64,000 nt of DNA from Cinnamomum chago (GCA_038049695.1 CP142460.1:23377001-23441000); one strand, 5' to 3'; shown: positions 11,328 through 23,833, counted from the first letter of the stretch. Numbers and translations are program-made. Notes: generated by a model from the sequence alone, not told the origin.

Positions 11328-13077
11328 TGATATAGTTTTATGGTCTCAATACCAGTATATGATGAATAAATTAATTAATTTCTTTATTTATCAATATATA
11401 TTATTGCTTTTCTTTCATTAGATGAATGGTGTTTTATTACTTGTTTGCACATAACTAATATGAATGACATAATGGTTCATGAGATGAACCGGAGTCCACA
11501 AGTATACTAGATGTAATACATGTGTATGGATGAGATCCACATACAGGAGATAGGTATTACAAATCTTATACTTAAATATATTCACAACCAGTGATGAGAT
11601 TGGGCATCTCATCTGACAAGGTTGCAGCACTTTGATCACTATGAGATAGTGTGATCTGTCTCGATCATCGGAATGTAAGATTCTGGATCATGGTGCTGGT
11701 ACATTGGATGTATTGAAGGACCATGAGAAGCACCTTATGTACACTGTCTTTACTTTAAGGTTTGCTCTCATAATTCCCTAGCAATAGGCTCATAATCCTG
11801 AGACATTAATGAACTCAAGTTAATTTCTATCTATTCATTTGCTTTGAGTCACCAATGAGTGAGGCCAATTGTAGGTCAACACCTCGGTGATTTGGGTACG
11901 TGGTAGTAGAGTTGTGGGAACATTCAATGGTCAAGATGGAATCTATCTTTAATATCCCCTTGTGCCAATTAATGGATTTATCATTGGTAACTGCGCACCC
12001 ATTCCAATTAAGAGTTAATTGGATCGGTACCAAATGATCATTATAATTAATTGGGGCTCAAGGATAATAAGATATGGATCTAATTTGGTGGACAGGTCCA
12101 ATTGATCCATGGATATAAATGGAGGGGCCTACTTGTGGTATTGTGGAAGTTTAGGGTCTTCATTGTAATTTATTCCTAAGACTGGAATGCAATTGCAAGT
12201 GGAGTTATTTGCATTTAACTGTGGGCCCGGATTGCACATGAGATGTGGGGTCGCGTGTCCCAGTTAGAGCCAGCTTTCTAAGGAATCCCTAGTGGTCCCT
12301 ACGCTAGCCCAAGATATTAGAAAGATACTAATTATAGTAGAACTCTAAAAGGAAATAGAAAGTTACTATTTCTATTTGAAGTGAGACTTCTAATAGTGAT
12401 AATAGTAAGTTACTAATTATTAATGGAAGTGAGACTTCTATTTTAATTAGAAAAGAGGAAGTTACTAATCATATTTGAAGTAAGACTTCTAATTGTGACT
12501 TAGTAAAAAACTAATTGTTATGGAAGTGAGACTTCTATTTCAATTAGTAAGATGAGGTTGCTTAAGTGCTATAAAAGGAGAGAGAGGAGGCTTGGACGTC
12601 CCTAATGCTATTCCACCTAGGGATTCACGCCCATCATCATCTTCCTCTCTTGTGCAAATTGTTGCACATCACTTCCCTCTTCTAGTTTCCTCTAGGGTTT
12701 TTATAACTTGGAGATTCCACCATCTTCTTGAGAAAAGAGAATCTGATATGGGGTATAGCGTGGAAGATCAAAAGGTGTTGGAGATTCTGATTTGATTAGT
12801 GAAGGTGTTCATCATCAAAGAAAGAACTCAAAGTCTCCATTAGAGCACTACCTAGCTCCAAAGGTATAATCTACATCCTTGTATGTTGTGGATTTCGTGG
12901 TTGCATGTTTAGGTATTGTTTTCTATCTTCTAGATAGGATATATTGTTGTACATGGTTTATGAGTTTGGGGGATTACATCCTGAATTGGGTTTGTTGCCT
13001 TCTAGATAGTTGATCCCTGCATCAAGTGGGTCAAAAGTTTTTGAAACCTATTTGAATAGCCCACCTATTTTCCAACA
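11328..13077 (+). mobile_element. Solo LTR, family D, copy 2, nested in copia C RT
   Basis: It starts TGATATAG and ends CCAACA. It is homologous along its whole length, in inverted orientation, to 36639-38410. The RT frame of copia C stops at its left edge and resumes at its right edge (ILNLELDVKTTFLHGD). A TATA box at 12569-12578 places the sense strand on plus. The flanks CAGCA and ATTTG do not match, so the target duplication is lost or the insertion was accompanied by a small deletion. There is no internal coding region. Confidence 0.82.
12378..12578 (+). promoter_or_regulatory. LTR promoter: four evenly spaced dyads leading to a TATA box
   Basis: GAAGTNAGACTTC dyads lie at 12378, 12426, 12477 and 12523, spaced 48, 51 and 46 bp apart. 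A CTATAAAAGG TATA box follows at 12569, another 46 bp on. The four dyads are kept in the other family member at 37145-37400. This is likely the U3 enhancer and promoter of the LTR; the function is inferred. Confidence 0.6.
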
Positions 13078-14087
13078 ATTTGGTCATGTAGGAATCTTGA
13101 ATTTAGAGTTAGATGTCAAGACAACATTTCTCCATGGTGACTTAAAAGAGAATATCTACATGGAGCAACTAGAATACTTCAACGTGAAAGGAAAAGAGAA
13201 CATGGTTTGTAAATTGAAGAGGAGTTTATATGGGTTGAATTAAGCATCAAGGCAATGGTACAAGAAGTTTGACTCATTCATAGTAGGACATGAGTACCGT
13301 AAATCAAAAGAAGATCATTGTATCTATACTAAGAAGTTTTCTGAAGGTAAATTCATCATTGTATGTCTTTATGTAGATGATATGTTGATTGTGGGGCGAG
13401 ATATGCATATGTTTGACAGGTTAAAGCAGGGTTTTGAGCAAGTCTTTTTCTATAAAAGACTTAGAACCAGCCAAGAAAATTTTGGAAATGCAAATCACAC
13501 GAGATAGAGAAGGTAGAAAGCTTTGGTTATCGCAAGAGATGTATGTTGAGAAAATATTGGACCATTTCAACATGAAAAATGAAAAATCGGTTGGAACACC
13601 TCTTATAGGACATTTCAAGTCGAATTCTACTAAAAACCCGTCGAATTCTACTCTTTATGCATAGACAGTGGGATGCATGATGTATGCCATGATGTGTACT
13701 AGGTCAGACATTGTACATGTGGTTACGGTGAAGTGGATTCTAAGGTACCTTAGAGGTACTTCCAAAGTATGCTTATGCTTTGCGAATGACAAACTAGAAA
13801 TAGAAGGGTTCACAAATGCAGAATGGGGAGGACATATGAACTCAAGAAACTCCACCTTAGGTGTTCACATTTGCAAGGGGCAGTTTTATGGCAATCTAAG
13901 TTGCAAAATTGTGTTGCGCTCTCTACTATCGAGACTGAGTACATTGCAGTTGTTAAAGCTTGTGAAAATACTTTGGATGAAGAAGATTAATAAAGATTCG
14001 GGCATCAAGCAATAGGATTTTGTCTTCAATTGTGATAGTCAAAGTGTTATACATTTTGCAAAGAATTCAGCAATTCACTCTAGAACA
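13078..14087 (+). pseudogene. Copia element C RT and RNase H, middle part, broken
   Basis: RT continues after the nested LTR with LDVKTTFLHGDLKENIYMEQ and the active site YVDDMLIVG near 13370. It is followed by KSFSIKDLEPAKKILEMQI and YLRGTSKVC. RNase H then runs with motifs of the STxEAEY and CDSQSVIHFAKN type, up to HSRT at 14087, where a second solo LTR interrupts it. Several stops, frameshifts and a small deletion around 13710 are present. Confidence 0.85.
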
Positions 14088-15868
14088 TTTTGGGAGAAAA
14101 CTGTGAAAAACCCGAGGTTTCTAATTCACAAAATTCAAATACAAAAAACAAGAGAAACTTATATTCATTTTTCAAATTTATATTAAATGGGTTTGTGTTC
14201 CAGGCATTGTGGTTGCAAGTTGTTTACAAGCTCTTTTTTTTTTTTACAACTCCTCCATCTAGCCTTAAATGGTTTCAAGCTGAACAAAATTGAACAAAAA
14301 TATAGAAACTGAACAAAATAAAGAAGAAACTTAAAAAATAACGATCTTTGAGCCCATGTCCGACCAAACAGGCACTGGTCGAATATGTCTCTATGTCTAC
14401 GAATTTTCCTCTTCTTCTCTTTTGTTTTGTCCCAAACTTGGCTTCCAAGGTTTTGATATGCCTCAGCTACTGACTTGAGATGGTGATTGAGGGATGTGGT
14501 TTGGCTTTGACTGACAATGATCTTTGAAGTTCATCACTTTTTTATCAAGGACCGTGTTCAAACCATCCAAGAGAGTTTGCTGGTTTTTGTGCCATCGAGT
14601 GTCCAAGGTTGTGTCATTCTTGATTATTATATATGAAGAACCAGAATGAAGCCTAAGGGGGCATCCACAACAAAACTTTGCATGCAATGACACCCAAGCT
14701 CCTTTAAGTGAGAAAATCAAATAAGAAGACTGTGCAATCATGAATTTGGGTAGGTAAGAGCATCAATACTCAGTTTCTTCCTTTGGAGGAACACTTTCAG
14801 AAGTTGAAGGCTGAGTTTTTAGAGGTTAAGATGTGTGTTGCAGAGTCTTGAGGTAGGACTTCACCTTCTTGAAGAAGGTTATTGAGAAGGAAGAGATTTT
14901 CCTTGAAAATTCTAAGTTGGAGAGGCTATACTGCTTCAAGGGAGTCGAGAGATCTATCCGGTCCTTTGAATGGTTGCCCAAGGGATGTATTTATAGGTTG
15001 AGAGTGCAATTGGGGAAGTTTCAAGCGGTTTCAAGAAATTACAATTTGAAAAGGTGCGGTAAAACACCAACTTTAAGCCCATGTCCAATCAAACAGGCTT
15101 TGGCCAGACACGGGAGGTCAGTATGGCAGTTTTAGGTCCAACTATTCTGCAATGACCTTGCAACTTTGGAAAATCCTTCTTGAAATTATTCTTACACTTT
15201 GAGGGATATTTCGCCATCATTTGACTTCTGAATATTGGTCAAATATGAACTTCAGCCTCCATGTCTGGGCAATTTTTCCTTGAACTCGGTCTTGGTCCAA
15301 ATGGCCTCCCATTGCTCTGAAACAGTAGGAAGCCTCTTTGGAACTATTTATTGAGCATCAAGGAAGCTTTCCTTGAAGTGGATCAAAGTAAGTCCCAATT
15401 TTCCATGTTCGACCAACCATGTATTGGACTACTTTGGGTTGGATCTGGATCTAAATGGCCTTTATCTGCTTTAGAATCTTAGAGAAACACCTTTGCAATT
15501 TCTTCCTGGACTTTGACGTATATTTTGTCTTGATAGGACACTTGGAAGTTCGTCAGAGTGGGTCCCAGCTCCCCATGTTATGCCCAGCCTGACTTGGGTT
15601 GACTTCAGCTATTTTCTGTTTAGATTTGTGCCCAAGTGTTCCTGGCTTGACCAAAAACTTTGGATGAGCTTGTGTTTGACCATGTTGAAGCAATTTAATT
15701 AACTCTTGACCTTCGGAAGTTGATCGAATGTAGAATTCCAGTCCATGTCGGGGGTTCAGGGTTTGAAGTCCCTTGGGGAGTCTCTTTTGACCCGCAATTT
15801 GATGAAATTGAATAATAAAGCTTGATGCTTTCCATGTGCTCATCATAATTTTTTTGTGTGTGCCAACA
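14088..15868. mobile_element. Solo LTR, family F, nested in copia C RNase H
   Basis: The termini are TTTTGG and CCAACA (the left TG has become TT). The flanking 5-mers are GAACA (14083-14087) and TAACA (15869-15873), matching 4 of 5. Removing the segment and one flank restores the copia reading exactly: HSRT is followed by KHIHI at 15874. This supports the boundaries strongly. The sense strand is not certain. From about 15070 to 15790 there are degenerate repeats of about 165 bp, each with a CCATGTC-type core. No coding domain was recognised. Confidence 0.8.
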
Positions 15869-15873
15869 TAACA

Positions 15874-16035
15874 AAGCACATTCATATATGATATCATTGG
15901 ATCCAAGATGTGTTAGAGTTACTACAGCTGAAGAAAATTGACATAAAGAGAAATCAGTCAGATATGATGACGAAGACGTTACCAAAGGATAAGTTTGAGT
16001 TATGCCGAGGCTTGGTGGGATTTCACGTTCTATGA
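15874..16035 (+). pseudogene. Copia element C RNase H, C-terminal end
   Basis: The frame continues from the block ending at 14087 and closes with SDMMTKTLPKDKFELCRG, the usual C-terminal end of a copia polyprotein, then a stop at 16033-16035. One in-frame stop replaces an arginine codon near 15885. A purine tract, GGAGAGGGAGAT, at 16095-16106 precedes the 3' LTR. Confidence 0.85.
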
Positions 16036-16106
16036 GCTTTGAGATTATCGAGCCATTAATCACTATGCAAGATGGGTTCCTCCCTCACGAGTTTGGAGAG
16101 GGAGAT

Positions 16107-16659
16107 TGTTGGGTCATTTGGGCCCATCCTCACGTGCAAGCCCAAGTTCGGTTTCCTACTTAAGTCCGCATGTGTGACTCACATGTGTGAGGGTAGAGAT
16201 TCTTAAACCCCATTCTCTTCTTTATTTCAAATAATCTTAATAAACAACTAAAGAGAGAGTTGTGTTGAGAGAAGAAGAGATGCCATTGTTCCTAAAGTAA
16301 GTTCCTCTTGTTGAGAGTGAGAAGGAGAGGGATTGTTTTCTTTTCTTTTCCACCAAAAGAGTGGAGGGGGGTTTCTTGTACATGAGAAGGTGTTCCTCAA
16401 GTTACTAACTTGAGAAGTAGGCGTTTGTAATCTCCCATTTTGAAAGAGGATTTGATTTGAAGGCTCCATGGTCTTCCCCTCTTTTTTAGAGGTGTTTCCA
16501 CGCAAATTGGCGCGTTCATTCGTTGGTCTTACTTTCTTCATTTTTCTTCCATTATTACTTGTTGGGGTTGCTTGGTTTGGATTGTGCATCCTTGGTTTTT
16601 TTTTAAATTCCTAGGTGATTCACATAGTAATTGGAAAGAGTTCCACAAGCCCCCCAACA
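16107..16659 (+). repeat. 3' LTR of copia element C
   Basis: It begins TGTTGGGTC directly after the polypurine tract and ends CCCCAACA, 553 bp in all. Its second half matches 8268-8530, which together bound the element as 8268-16659. Confidence 0.88.
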
Positions 16660-16977
16660 CAAATGACATGCAAGAGTAGCCAATGAAAATAAGGCAAGCA
16701 AGCCAGTTCGGTTATGATGCTCACATCTTAGCATCCGTCGATGCCTACCAAATGAGCTCAGTACAAAATCACCTACATCTTAGCATCCTTAATGACTACC
16801 AAGTGAGTATAATATGTTAGCTTGGTGCAACCGTACCTATATCTCGGTGGCCCGATACCTACCAAGGTCGACACGATGTGCATCAGGTGTAGGTAACGAG
16901 AACCAAAACAAAAATAAAACAGTGCATTAAGATCGGATGGGCTAAGTGGTAACAATGAGCAAGGTGTCTAACCTGGT
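16660..16977. other. No gene seen; short direct repeats
   Basis: Two copies of a motif around CATCTTAGCATCC...CTACCAA lie about 45 bp apart (from 16725 and 16770), with a weaker third near 16840. I see nothing else. Confidence 0.5.
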
Positions 16978-16985
16978 GTACAATG

Positions 16986-17917
16986 CATAGTTGTCCATTC
17001 CATTTCGTTTTAGTTAAAATGGCCGAAATTCTTTGTTTCGGTCATCCAACCGAAACAAAACAAGGCTCAAAACTTTTCATTCCATATTTTGGTCTGTAGC
17101 TACAGAATTGTAATTTTTCGTCTAAAACATGGGATTTCGGTCGGTATGTTCGAAAAGTCCGAATTGATTTTTTTCACTTGGCTTTTTTAACTTGAAAAAA
17201 AAAATAGAGAGGGAAAGTAAGAAATACATATTTTTTCTATAAGCCTTAGATTGTAGAGAAAAGAAAAAAGAATAAGAAGAAGAGAAAAAAGGCAACAAAT
17301 AATCAAAGAAGAAGAAGAAGGAGAAGAAGAGGGGGAGAGAGTAGCAGAGTATCGGGCACCATAAGTCTAGCTCCATCTCTAGCTATTTCGGCAATAGCTC
17401 CAACGGCATCACAATGTCGATTGGGAGAAAGGGGCAGCTCCATCTCCTGTCGTTTGCTTTGCAATTGCAAGCCGATTTGGGAAGGGGATGGAAGGGCAGA
17501 CTGCAGACAACTGTTATCTTTTTTTTTTCTTTTTTTCCTGTGTTCTATAAACTTGGGAGTTGAGATCTATACACATCTCAACGCCTTTCACTAATGCATG
17601 GCCCACTCAACATGTTTCAATGATGGATCATCTCAATATGTTTCAACATTTTTTATTAAAAGTATGTCATATCTATTGGGTGGGCTCAAATCTCTTGAAG
17701 GTGCTCAGTCAAGTAATATTAGAATTTTAATTATCTTTTATAATTTTTATTTTTTACATATTTCTTAACTTCTATTTTTTATTTTTACATATAAATCTAT
17801 TTATTTTATTTTTCAGAAAAGCTACTCCGAAAAGATTCGCCGAAATTCCAAAATCTCGAAATATTTCATTTTGGAGGCTAGACCGAAATGAAATCCGAAA
17901 CGGAATTGACAACTATG
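16986..17917. mobile_element. Non-autonomous hAT-like element, 932 bp
   Basis: A perfect 8-bp target duplication GTACAATG flanks it (16978-16985 and 17918-17925). The terminal inverted repeats begin CATAGTTGTC and continue imperfectly for about 40 bp with CGAAA-rich sequence. No transposase frame is present. The centre is purine-rich with runs of A and GAAGAA. Confidence 0.8.
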
Positions 17918-17925
17918 GTACAATG

Positions 17926-20387
17926 ACTAGGGTGTCTATAGGATTTAAGGTTTAGGTCCATTCTATCTTGTCATCTCAAGCTTTCCAAGGAGTTCGAGGT
18001 CCAATTGAGTGTCTATAGGTGCCCCAAAAGGTTCAAGCTTTCCTTATGACCTCAAGCCTTCCAAGGGGGTTCATAACCCAGTTGGTCACCTCCAGCTCTT
18101 CAAGGTACAAGGTCCATGATTTTATCTCACACTTTCAAGTCCTTTAGGGTTTACAAGTCTAAGGGTCAACTTAAGCTCTCTAGGTTTACAAGGTATAAGG
18201 GCTGTCTCAAACTAATAGAATAGGGTAAAAGGTCTACTACACATTCCAAGTCATCTAGGGTTTATGAGGTTCTAGTCGAGGTCAAGGGGTCAAGAATAGG
18301 GTCCAAGGCTATACCGAAATGCTAAGTCCAAGCTAAGTTCAAAAAGCAGGGTTCAGGTCTAGGTAAGAAAAAAGACCAAGCTAGACGATCGAGCCAGGGT
18401 CATCTCAAGCTTCCTAAGGTTAGAAGGTACAAAGGTTAACCCTAGATCTATGGTTAATTCATCTCTAAATAGGTACTCTTAGCACCGAGAAAGTTTGATG
18501 AAAATTGGTGTTCCACAACGATTAGCCCTTCTTAACTTCAAACTAGCTAACTTGGACAAGTTACAAATGAAATTGGGCAAACTAGAATGCTAAACAGATA
18601 AGATGAATACAATTGAACTAAACTAGGCTTATAATGATTAAGTAGAATCAAGCAGCATTTTGGTATGAAATGGCTAGCTACAAAATGGGTAAATGGGTTA
18701 AGGCAACTCTAGGTAACGAAGAAGGTAGCAATGTAGAGTATGCGTGCTTACATTTCAAGAGAACCCTTGGATCATGTCAGTCCAAAGGAGACTCGTGCAA
18801 GTTAATGCATACAATGTTCAAAGGGCTAACGCATGTAATTCACAGAGATAAACTAAGGTCTGGAAGGTCATAGGGCAAGGTAAGTAAGGGAAACTACATA
18901 CTTAAGAGGTGTATGCTCTAGGCATGCAAATTGAAAAGTACACGAGTTAAGTCTAGTACCAAGGTATCTAACACTTAAGGAACTATCACTAAATGGCATC
19001 CTAGTCTTAGATTGCACAAGACTATTCAACTCTATGTGCCCTTAGAGTTCGAATGTCGGGGTTTTCAAGTCTCTTGGTGCATCTGAAGGTAATTGACCTT
19101 CCAAATCCTAAGTACACATACTCAAGACTTAGTGTAGTGCTAAACAAGTCTTCAGACAGTATGTAGGAGTGGAGTGTTCTCAAACAATAACTTCTCATTG
19201 GTCTCAAGTATAAAACACATGTGAGTCTAGGTTAGAAGGCAAATGTCATATTCTACATTTTATAGTTATCATATAAGGAAGCGGCCTTAGTCTCAACTAT
19301 ATGGGTCCATTAAAGATGGAAAACAACGCCCAAAAACTCCATTCCCAAAGCCCAAACCCATGCTCAAAGTCAAGGATAAGAAGTGGCCAAACAATGCACA
19401 AACAAGTGCCCAACGGGATTCTCCCCTATTCCACCATGAGTGGGCGGTCGTGGCCCCCTGCACACAGCAGGAGGGTGTCATGAGACCCCTTTTGGGGCGT
19501 TCCTTCCCCTTTTTAACCCATTCTTTTTGGGTTCTTTGGCACACATGATCTAGAGGTCTATTTAGACATTAATTTCCACTAATTAAACATTAATCCCAAT
19601 TAGAGAAATAAACAACAATCACATGATCTTAAAATAAGGAAATCTAAGCATAAGTGGAATTATAAGGAATCATCAAATTGATAAGCATGCATGTTATGTA
19701 ATTTGTGTGTATAGGTTCCCCAGTAGGTATAGAATTAGGTTTTCTAGTTTAGGTCAACTTTTTTCTTGTATTTTTTAAAGAGTCATTGCCTGTTCTTAAT
19801 GAAATTACCTCGGAGATTTGGAAAAACCCAAAACCCGAATTTTCTATACCACTTTTACGTTATGGTCTAATTCGGGAACAACATAACAACAACCATCAAA
19901 GGACAAAAATGAAAACAAATTGAGAGTAAGCAAGACATCAAGGATGGATGTGTAGGATGTTACCTCACAATTATCAATTTAATAATACTAAAATTAACAA
20001 TAGTAACAATGGAATGATTAGAGGCCCTATACAAGCTCATTTTGCATGATTATGACATGGACTTTGGATAGATGAATTCCAAGAGAGGTAGGTGATCCAT
20101 TCAAGCAACCATGGTTCTAGACATCCCAACTGAAGTTGCAAAACGTCTTTCAGACTTTAGACAAACACTTCCCAGCTTTCAGCTGGAGTGGTATAAGTCG
20201 GGCCTCCTCATTGGGCTGGACAGCATTTGAGCCACGAGAAGGTCCCAGTAAGCGATGCTTGATATAGAGGCTATGGTTCTATAGAGTAATGCAACCATCA
20301 TTTCCAGTTTCAGTCTGCCTAACAGATCATGTACTCCTTGCTGCAAAAAGAAATGCCTTCATTTCATGAAACATAGCGATTGCTGAA
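17926..20387. other. No gene recognised; degenerate repeat-like sequence
   Basis: From 17930 to 18470 there are loose repeats built on TCAAGCTTTCCAAGG and similar words, each followed by GGTCCA-type sequence. The rest, including small open frames near 18670 and 19300, carries no motif I recognise. It may be eroded LTR sequence, which is a guess. Confidence 0.4.
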
Positions 20388-22235
20388 TTAGAGGGGTTGT
20401 TGTTTTTCTGTGAGGATGGAAGCCCGGCAGAGTGGGCATGTGGTGTTGGACCTGAGCCAGTGATGGATGCATTCAACATGGAACATGTGCCTGCAAGAAG
20501 GGATCTGGTGCAACTGCTCCTTGATCTCAAAATCTCCAAGGCACACACAGCATCTGAAAAGAAGTTAACAGTTAAGCAAGCAAAAATTCGAGTATGGACT
20601 TGCCATTGACCCAATCCTCATTGAGACAACTCAGATCCAAAAGTGGCACTTCATATCGGGACTAACCAATGCAACCCGGAGAAATTCTGGCAGGCAATTA
20701 ATGAGAGTTTCTTGTTTGGGGTTGGGTTCATACATGCTTCATCACAACAAGCCAACCTGAGGGCTGTTTACCTCACCCAATCGAGGAACTCTTCCCTCAC
20801 CTAGGGCTAGATTCAGGGTTAGATTAATTTGTGAGGATGTCCCTTCCCAATTAATAAATGGGTTAGATTCAGGCAAGGCCAGTACTTATTACTACGAGAG
20901 ATCAAGCAAACCCAACTGATTACAAGCCAATCAACATCGATTGCCCCAAAGGAACAAGTTAACGTTGATCATAAAGCTTGTCAGGACCTGCCCATTTAGT
21001 TATTGGGTGCAAAAATCAGGCCCAAATGCAATCCATTCGCCTGAGAGTGAGGCCCAGGCCAACATGCAACCCATGAAGCTTGTCAGGGCTCGCCCCTCGC
21101 AGTGGGGCCCACCTGGATGGAAATTCAAAGGAGGCCTGGGGATGGAAAGGTTAGGATCCAAATTATGGGAATATAACCTGTACCCCTTAGTTTTAAGTCC
21201 CTAAAAATTTTATGGCTATATACCATGTACTTTTCTCATGAAAAAATTCAACGGTGAATAATGTCCACAAAGTGTTAAGTCAATGCAAGAGCGGAGGAGG
21301 GGGAGTTGGGCTCTTCAAGAAGTGAAGGCCCAATATAGGTTTCCGCCTTATATCCTACACTCTTCACTTTCTTTCATATTCTTCCAATACAACCCACGTT
21401 GCTATGAATTCCTAGGAATTCAATCCAAAGATGGCGGGCCTGCAGTAATGGCCTTAATGTGTGATTTAGAAACTTAACCAAACCGGCTCTGATTCAGCCA
21501 ATAGCTCAGCTCAGTATGTCACTGAGTCAAATGAGCTTCCCAAGTAATTTGGCTCAATTACTATCCGAGTCAAGCTGACAGTCCAAGTACTCAATATCCA
21601 TGCCTCAAATAAATGAATGATCCGTAGAATGCATTGCAGTACCCCATACACTGAGACTCTGGCGTCCTCCCCCTTGGATTTGGTCCATAGTCTATTGCTT
21701 CCATGGTGGGCCCCACTTCTCAATATACAATGTAAATCAAGGGTGGATCCAACTGAGATATGATGGTCTTCCAAGTTGTAGTAATGAACCATTCCATTTG
21801 CATGGCTTACAAACTCATTCCACGTCTCCCAAATATATCAATTTGACTTGACTTGGGCAGTCATCGAGTCAGACAAGTGAACGGATCTGACCAATTGATT
21901 GGCTAGAATTAGCCGTGTTACTTGGGTCGATGACTTCCAAGTAATTTATAGTATGCACCAAGCCATCGATGGAATGGATGGTCATGTAGAAATTACTGGA
22001 GTCTATGATGCCTACATACATCATGGATACGGCAGGACACCATATACATCATGGGTACGGTAGGACACCATATATATGAATTCCTATGGTGAGGGATGTT
22101 TCCGTAAATAGAAATTTTCAAGTATAAAAAGGAGATTTCAAGTACATAGGGTGAAGTACAAAAGAGGAATTCATGTGCATAAAAAGAAAGCATCTCTCAC
22201 CCCATAGTGGGGGATGGATGCACTTGAACATTTCC

Positions 22236-22289
<54 letters not shown>

Positions 22290-23552
22290 GCGATGGAATT
22301 TTGCATAAAAGAAGTAAAGTATCTAACACAATACAATAAGATACTTTGCGCATTTTCAAGTATCCTACATCATACGCTGCAGCGCCGCATACACTTAGAC
22401 CGTGGCATCCTCCCTGTGGCTTGGATTGAGTGTATGGCCCATAGGCATCTATGGTGGGCCCCGCTTTCCAATAGCCATCGTACATCAAAGGTGGGTCCCA
22501 ACCTTCCCATCGATGGCTATTGATCATTCCATTATTTTCATTTACATGTAGACCCAAAGGGCTCAGATATCTTATTATATTCACTCAAAAAGATAAGCAT
22601 CGGAGTCCTTTTTTATTGGAAGAAAGCATCAAAGTGTTGGTGTGCAAGAACCACTTACTGAGAATCTCTCTCTTTCAATTCCTCCTCAAAAATGATTGTT
22701 GGAAGCTTCTCTCTGAGCTCCCTCTTCAACCCCACTTCAATCGGCTAACAACAAATAAAACAGAGATATTGAAATCAGATCGGGTTTTCTCTCCATAAAA
22801 GAAGCGAATTTAATTGAGTAGACTTAGGAAAACAAAATAAAATTCTTCTGTTCAGGATAATCATCTAAAATCCAATCCCATAGGTCTTATCAAAGTAGAC
22901 TCCCAACTTTTGATGCCCCAGATCCCTATGTTTGAAAAAATGGCTCATTCTGTTTAGCTCTCTGGAATGCACTTCAGTAATTGTTTTAAAACATTCATAT
23001 CTCATGCATCTGTATGCCTAATGCAATGAAACTATTAAGATTAATGAAGAAAATTAGCAAACATAAAATTCATTAAGAAAATTATAAAACCCACAGCCAT
23101 ATATGATTATTGGGCGAATAACCCATGAAACAATCATTTTGATTAAGGGAATGAAATAACGTTAAAAAATAGAGGTTACACTTGGGCTTTTGAGAACCAG
23201 GTTTTTGGATCAAGAAAACCATCATTTTTTAGAGTGATCCTATGCTATTCATGAGAAAAATAAATAAATATACATGAATGTGAAGAAGCAAAATTAGGAA
23301 GAGAGAACTCCTAAAACAAGAAAGTGGTTTAGTTACCAGAGTAAGGACTGTGGCTTCATTGAGAGTCCTTGGATGCAGCTGAGGAGGAGAGGGGATATTG
23401 GAGTTTCTCCTTCGCTTGAGATAAAAGAGATAAAACAAGAGGAATAGGATTATAGTGAAGAGAATAGGCACAGAGATTATGAAGGATTGGTATAGTTTGA
23501 GTTGAAGTGATGGAGGGTAAGGATGAGAGCTTGGAGTTTGGGGAAAGCCCAT
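20388..23552 (-). CDS. ATL-type RING-H2 finger E3 ubiquitin ligase, three exons, 155 aa
   Basis: Exons on the minus strand are 23552-23337, 22744-22659 and 20553-20388. All junctions are GT-AG and the frame stays open for 468 nt, to a TAA. Exon 1 gives a short N-terminus, a hydrophobic membrane segment (residues about 24-45, FIISVPILFTIILFLLF) and a basic KRRR stop. Exon 2 has GLKRELREKLP, equivalent to the ATL GLD motif. Exon 3 holds the full RING-H2 pattern: CCVC, then CRHMFHVEC, HHW and CPLC (C-x2-C-x15-C-x-H-x2-H-x2-C-x10-C-x2-C). Known ATL proteins are membrane E3 ligases that pass ubiquitin from an E2. The LKLYQSFIISVP segment points to the intron-bearing ATL7/ATL59 branch. This is the only intact host gene I can assemble. 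Introns are 592 and 2105 bp, and the upstream region carries tandem repeats. Confidence 0.88.
20554..22658 (-). other. Long intron 2 of the ATL gene
   Basis: It starts with the donor GTAAGT at 22658 and ends with a TTTTCAG acceptor at 20554. It holds a TA dinucleotide run (22238-22286), a short tandem pair around CATCATGGGTACGG (22018-22075), and two related modules with ATGGTGGGCCCC (about 21590-21815 and 22360-22560). The modules look like copies of one small repeat. No other gene is seen inside. Confidence 0.6.
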
Positions 23553-23600
23553 CAACCCTTAAACTTTCAAAAGACACAGTAAGAGGCAAAAGGCCTTCTC

Positions 23601-23781
23601 CCTTCTTGGAGATTTTAAGGGGTTGGAGAGCATAGTGAGTTGTGTGGGGATTTATTGAGAGAGCCTTCTTGGAGATTTTAAGGGGTTGGAGAGCATAGTT
23701 AGTTGTGTGGGGATTTATTGAGAGAGCCTTCTTGGAGATTTTAAGGGGTTGGAGAGCATATTTAGCTGTGTGGGGACTGAT

Positions 23782-23789
<8 letters not shown>
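23601..23789. repeat. Three-copy 63-bp minisatellite upstream of the ATL gene
   Basis: Copies start at 23601, 23664 and 23727, each opening CCTTCTTGGAGATTTTAAGG, with few differences. They lie about 50-240 bp before the ATL start codon, in the likely 5' leader or core promoter. Confidence 0.9.

Positions 23790-23832
<43 letters not shown>
23785..23832. repeat. GA microsatellite (CT on the ATL sense strand)
   Basis: About 23 uninterrupted GA units follow the minisatellite. CT-rich leaders are common in plant promoters and can act in transcription; the role here is inferred. Confidence 0.95.

Positions 23833-23833
<1 letters not shown>

Noticed and set aside
17122-17376. Minus-strand frame rich in Phe, Ser and Leu
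   Set aside because: It is the translation of GAAGAA and A-rich low-complexity sequence inside a hAT-like element.
20397-20614. Open frames of 70 and 95 codons over the ATL exon 3
   Set aside because: They are shadows; the RING-H2 pattern appears only in the spliced frame on minus.
22171-22584. Frames with long Tyr-Ile runs on both strands
   Set aside because: They are translations of the TA microsatellite in the ATL intron.
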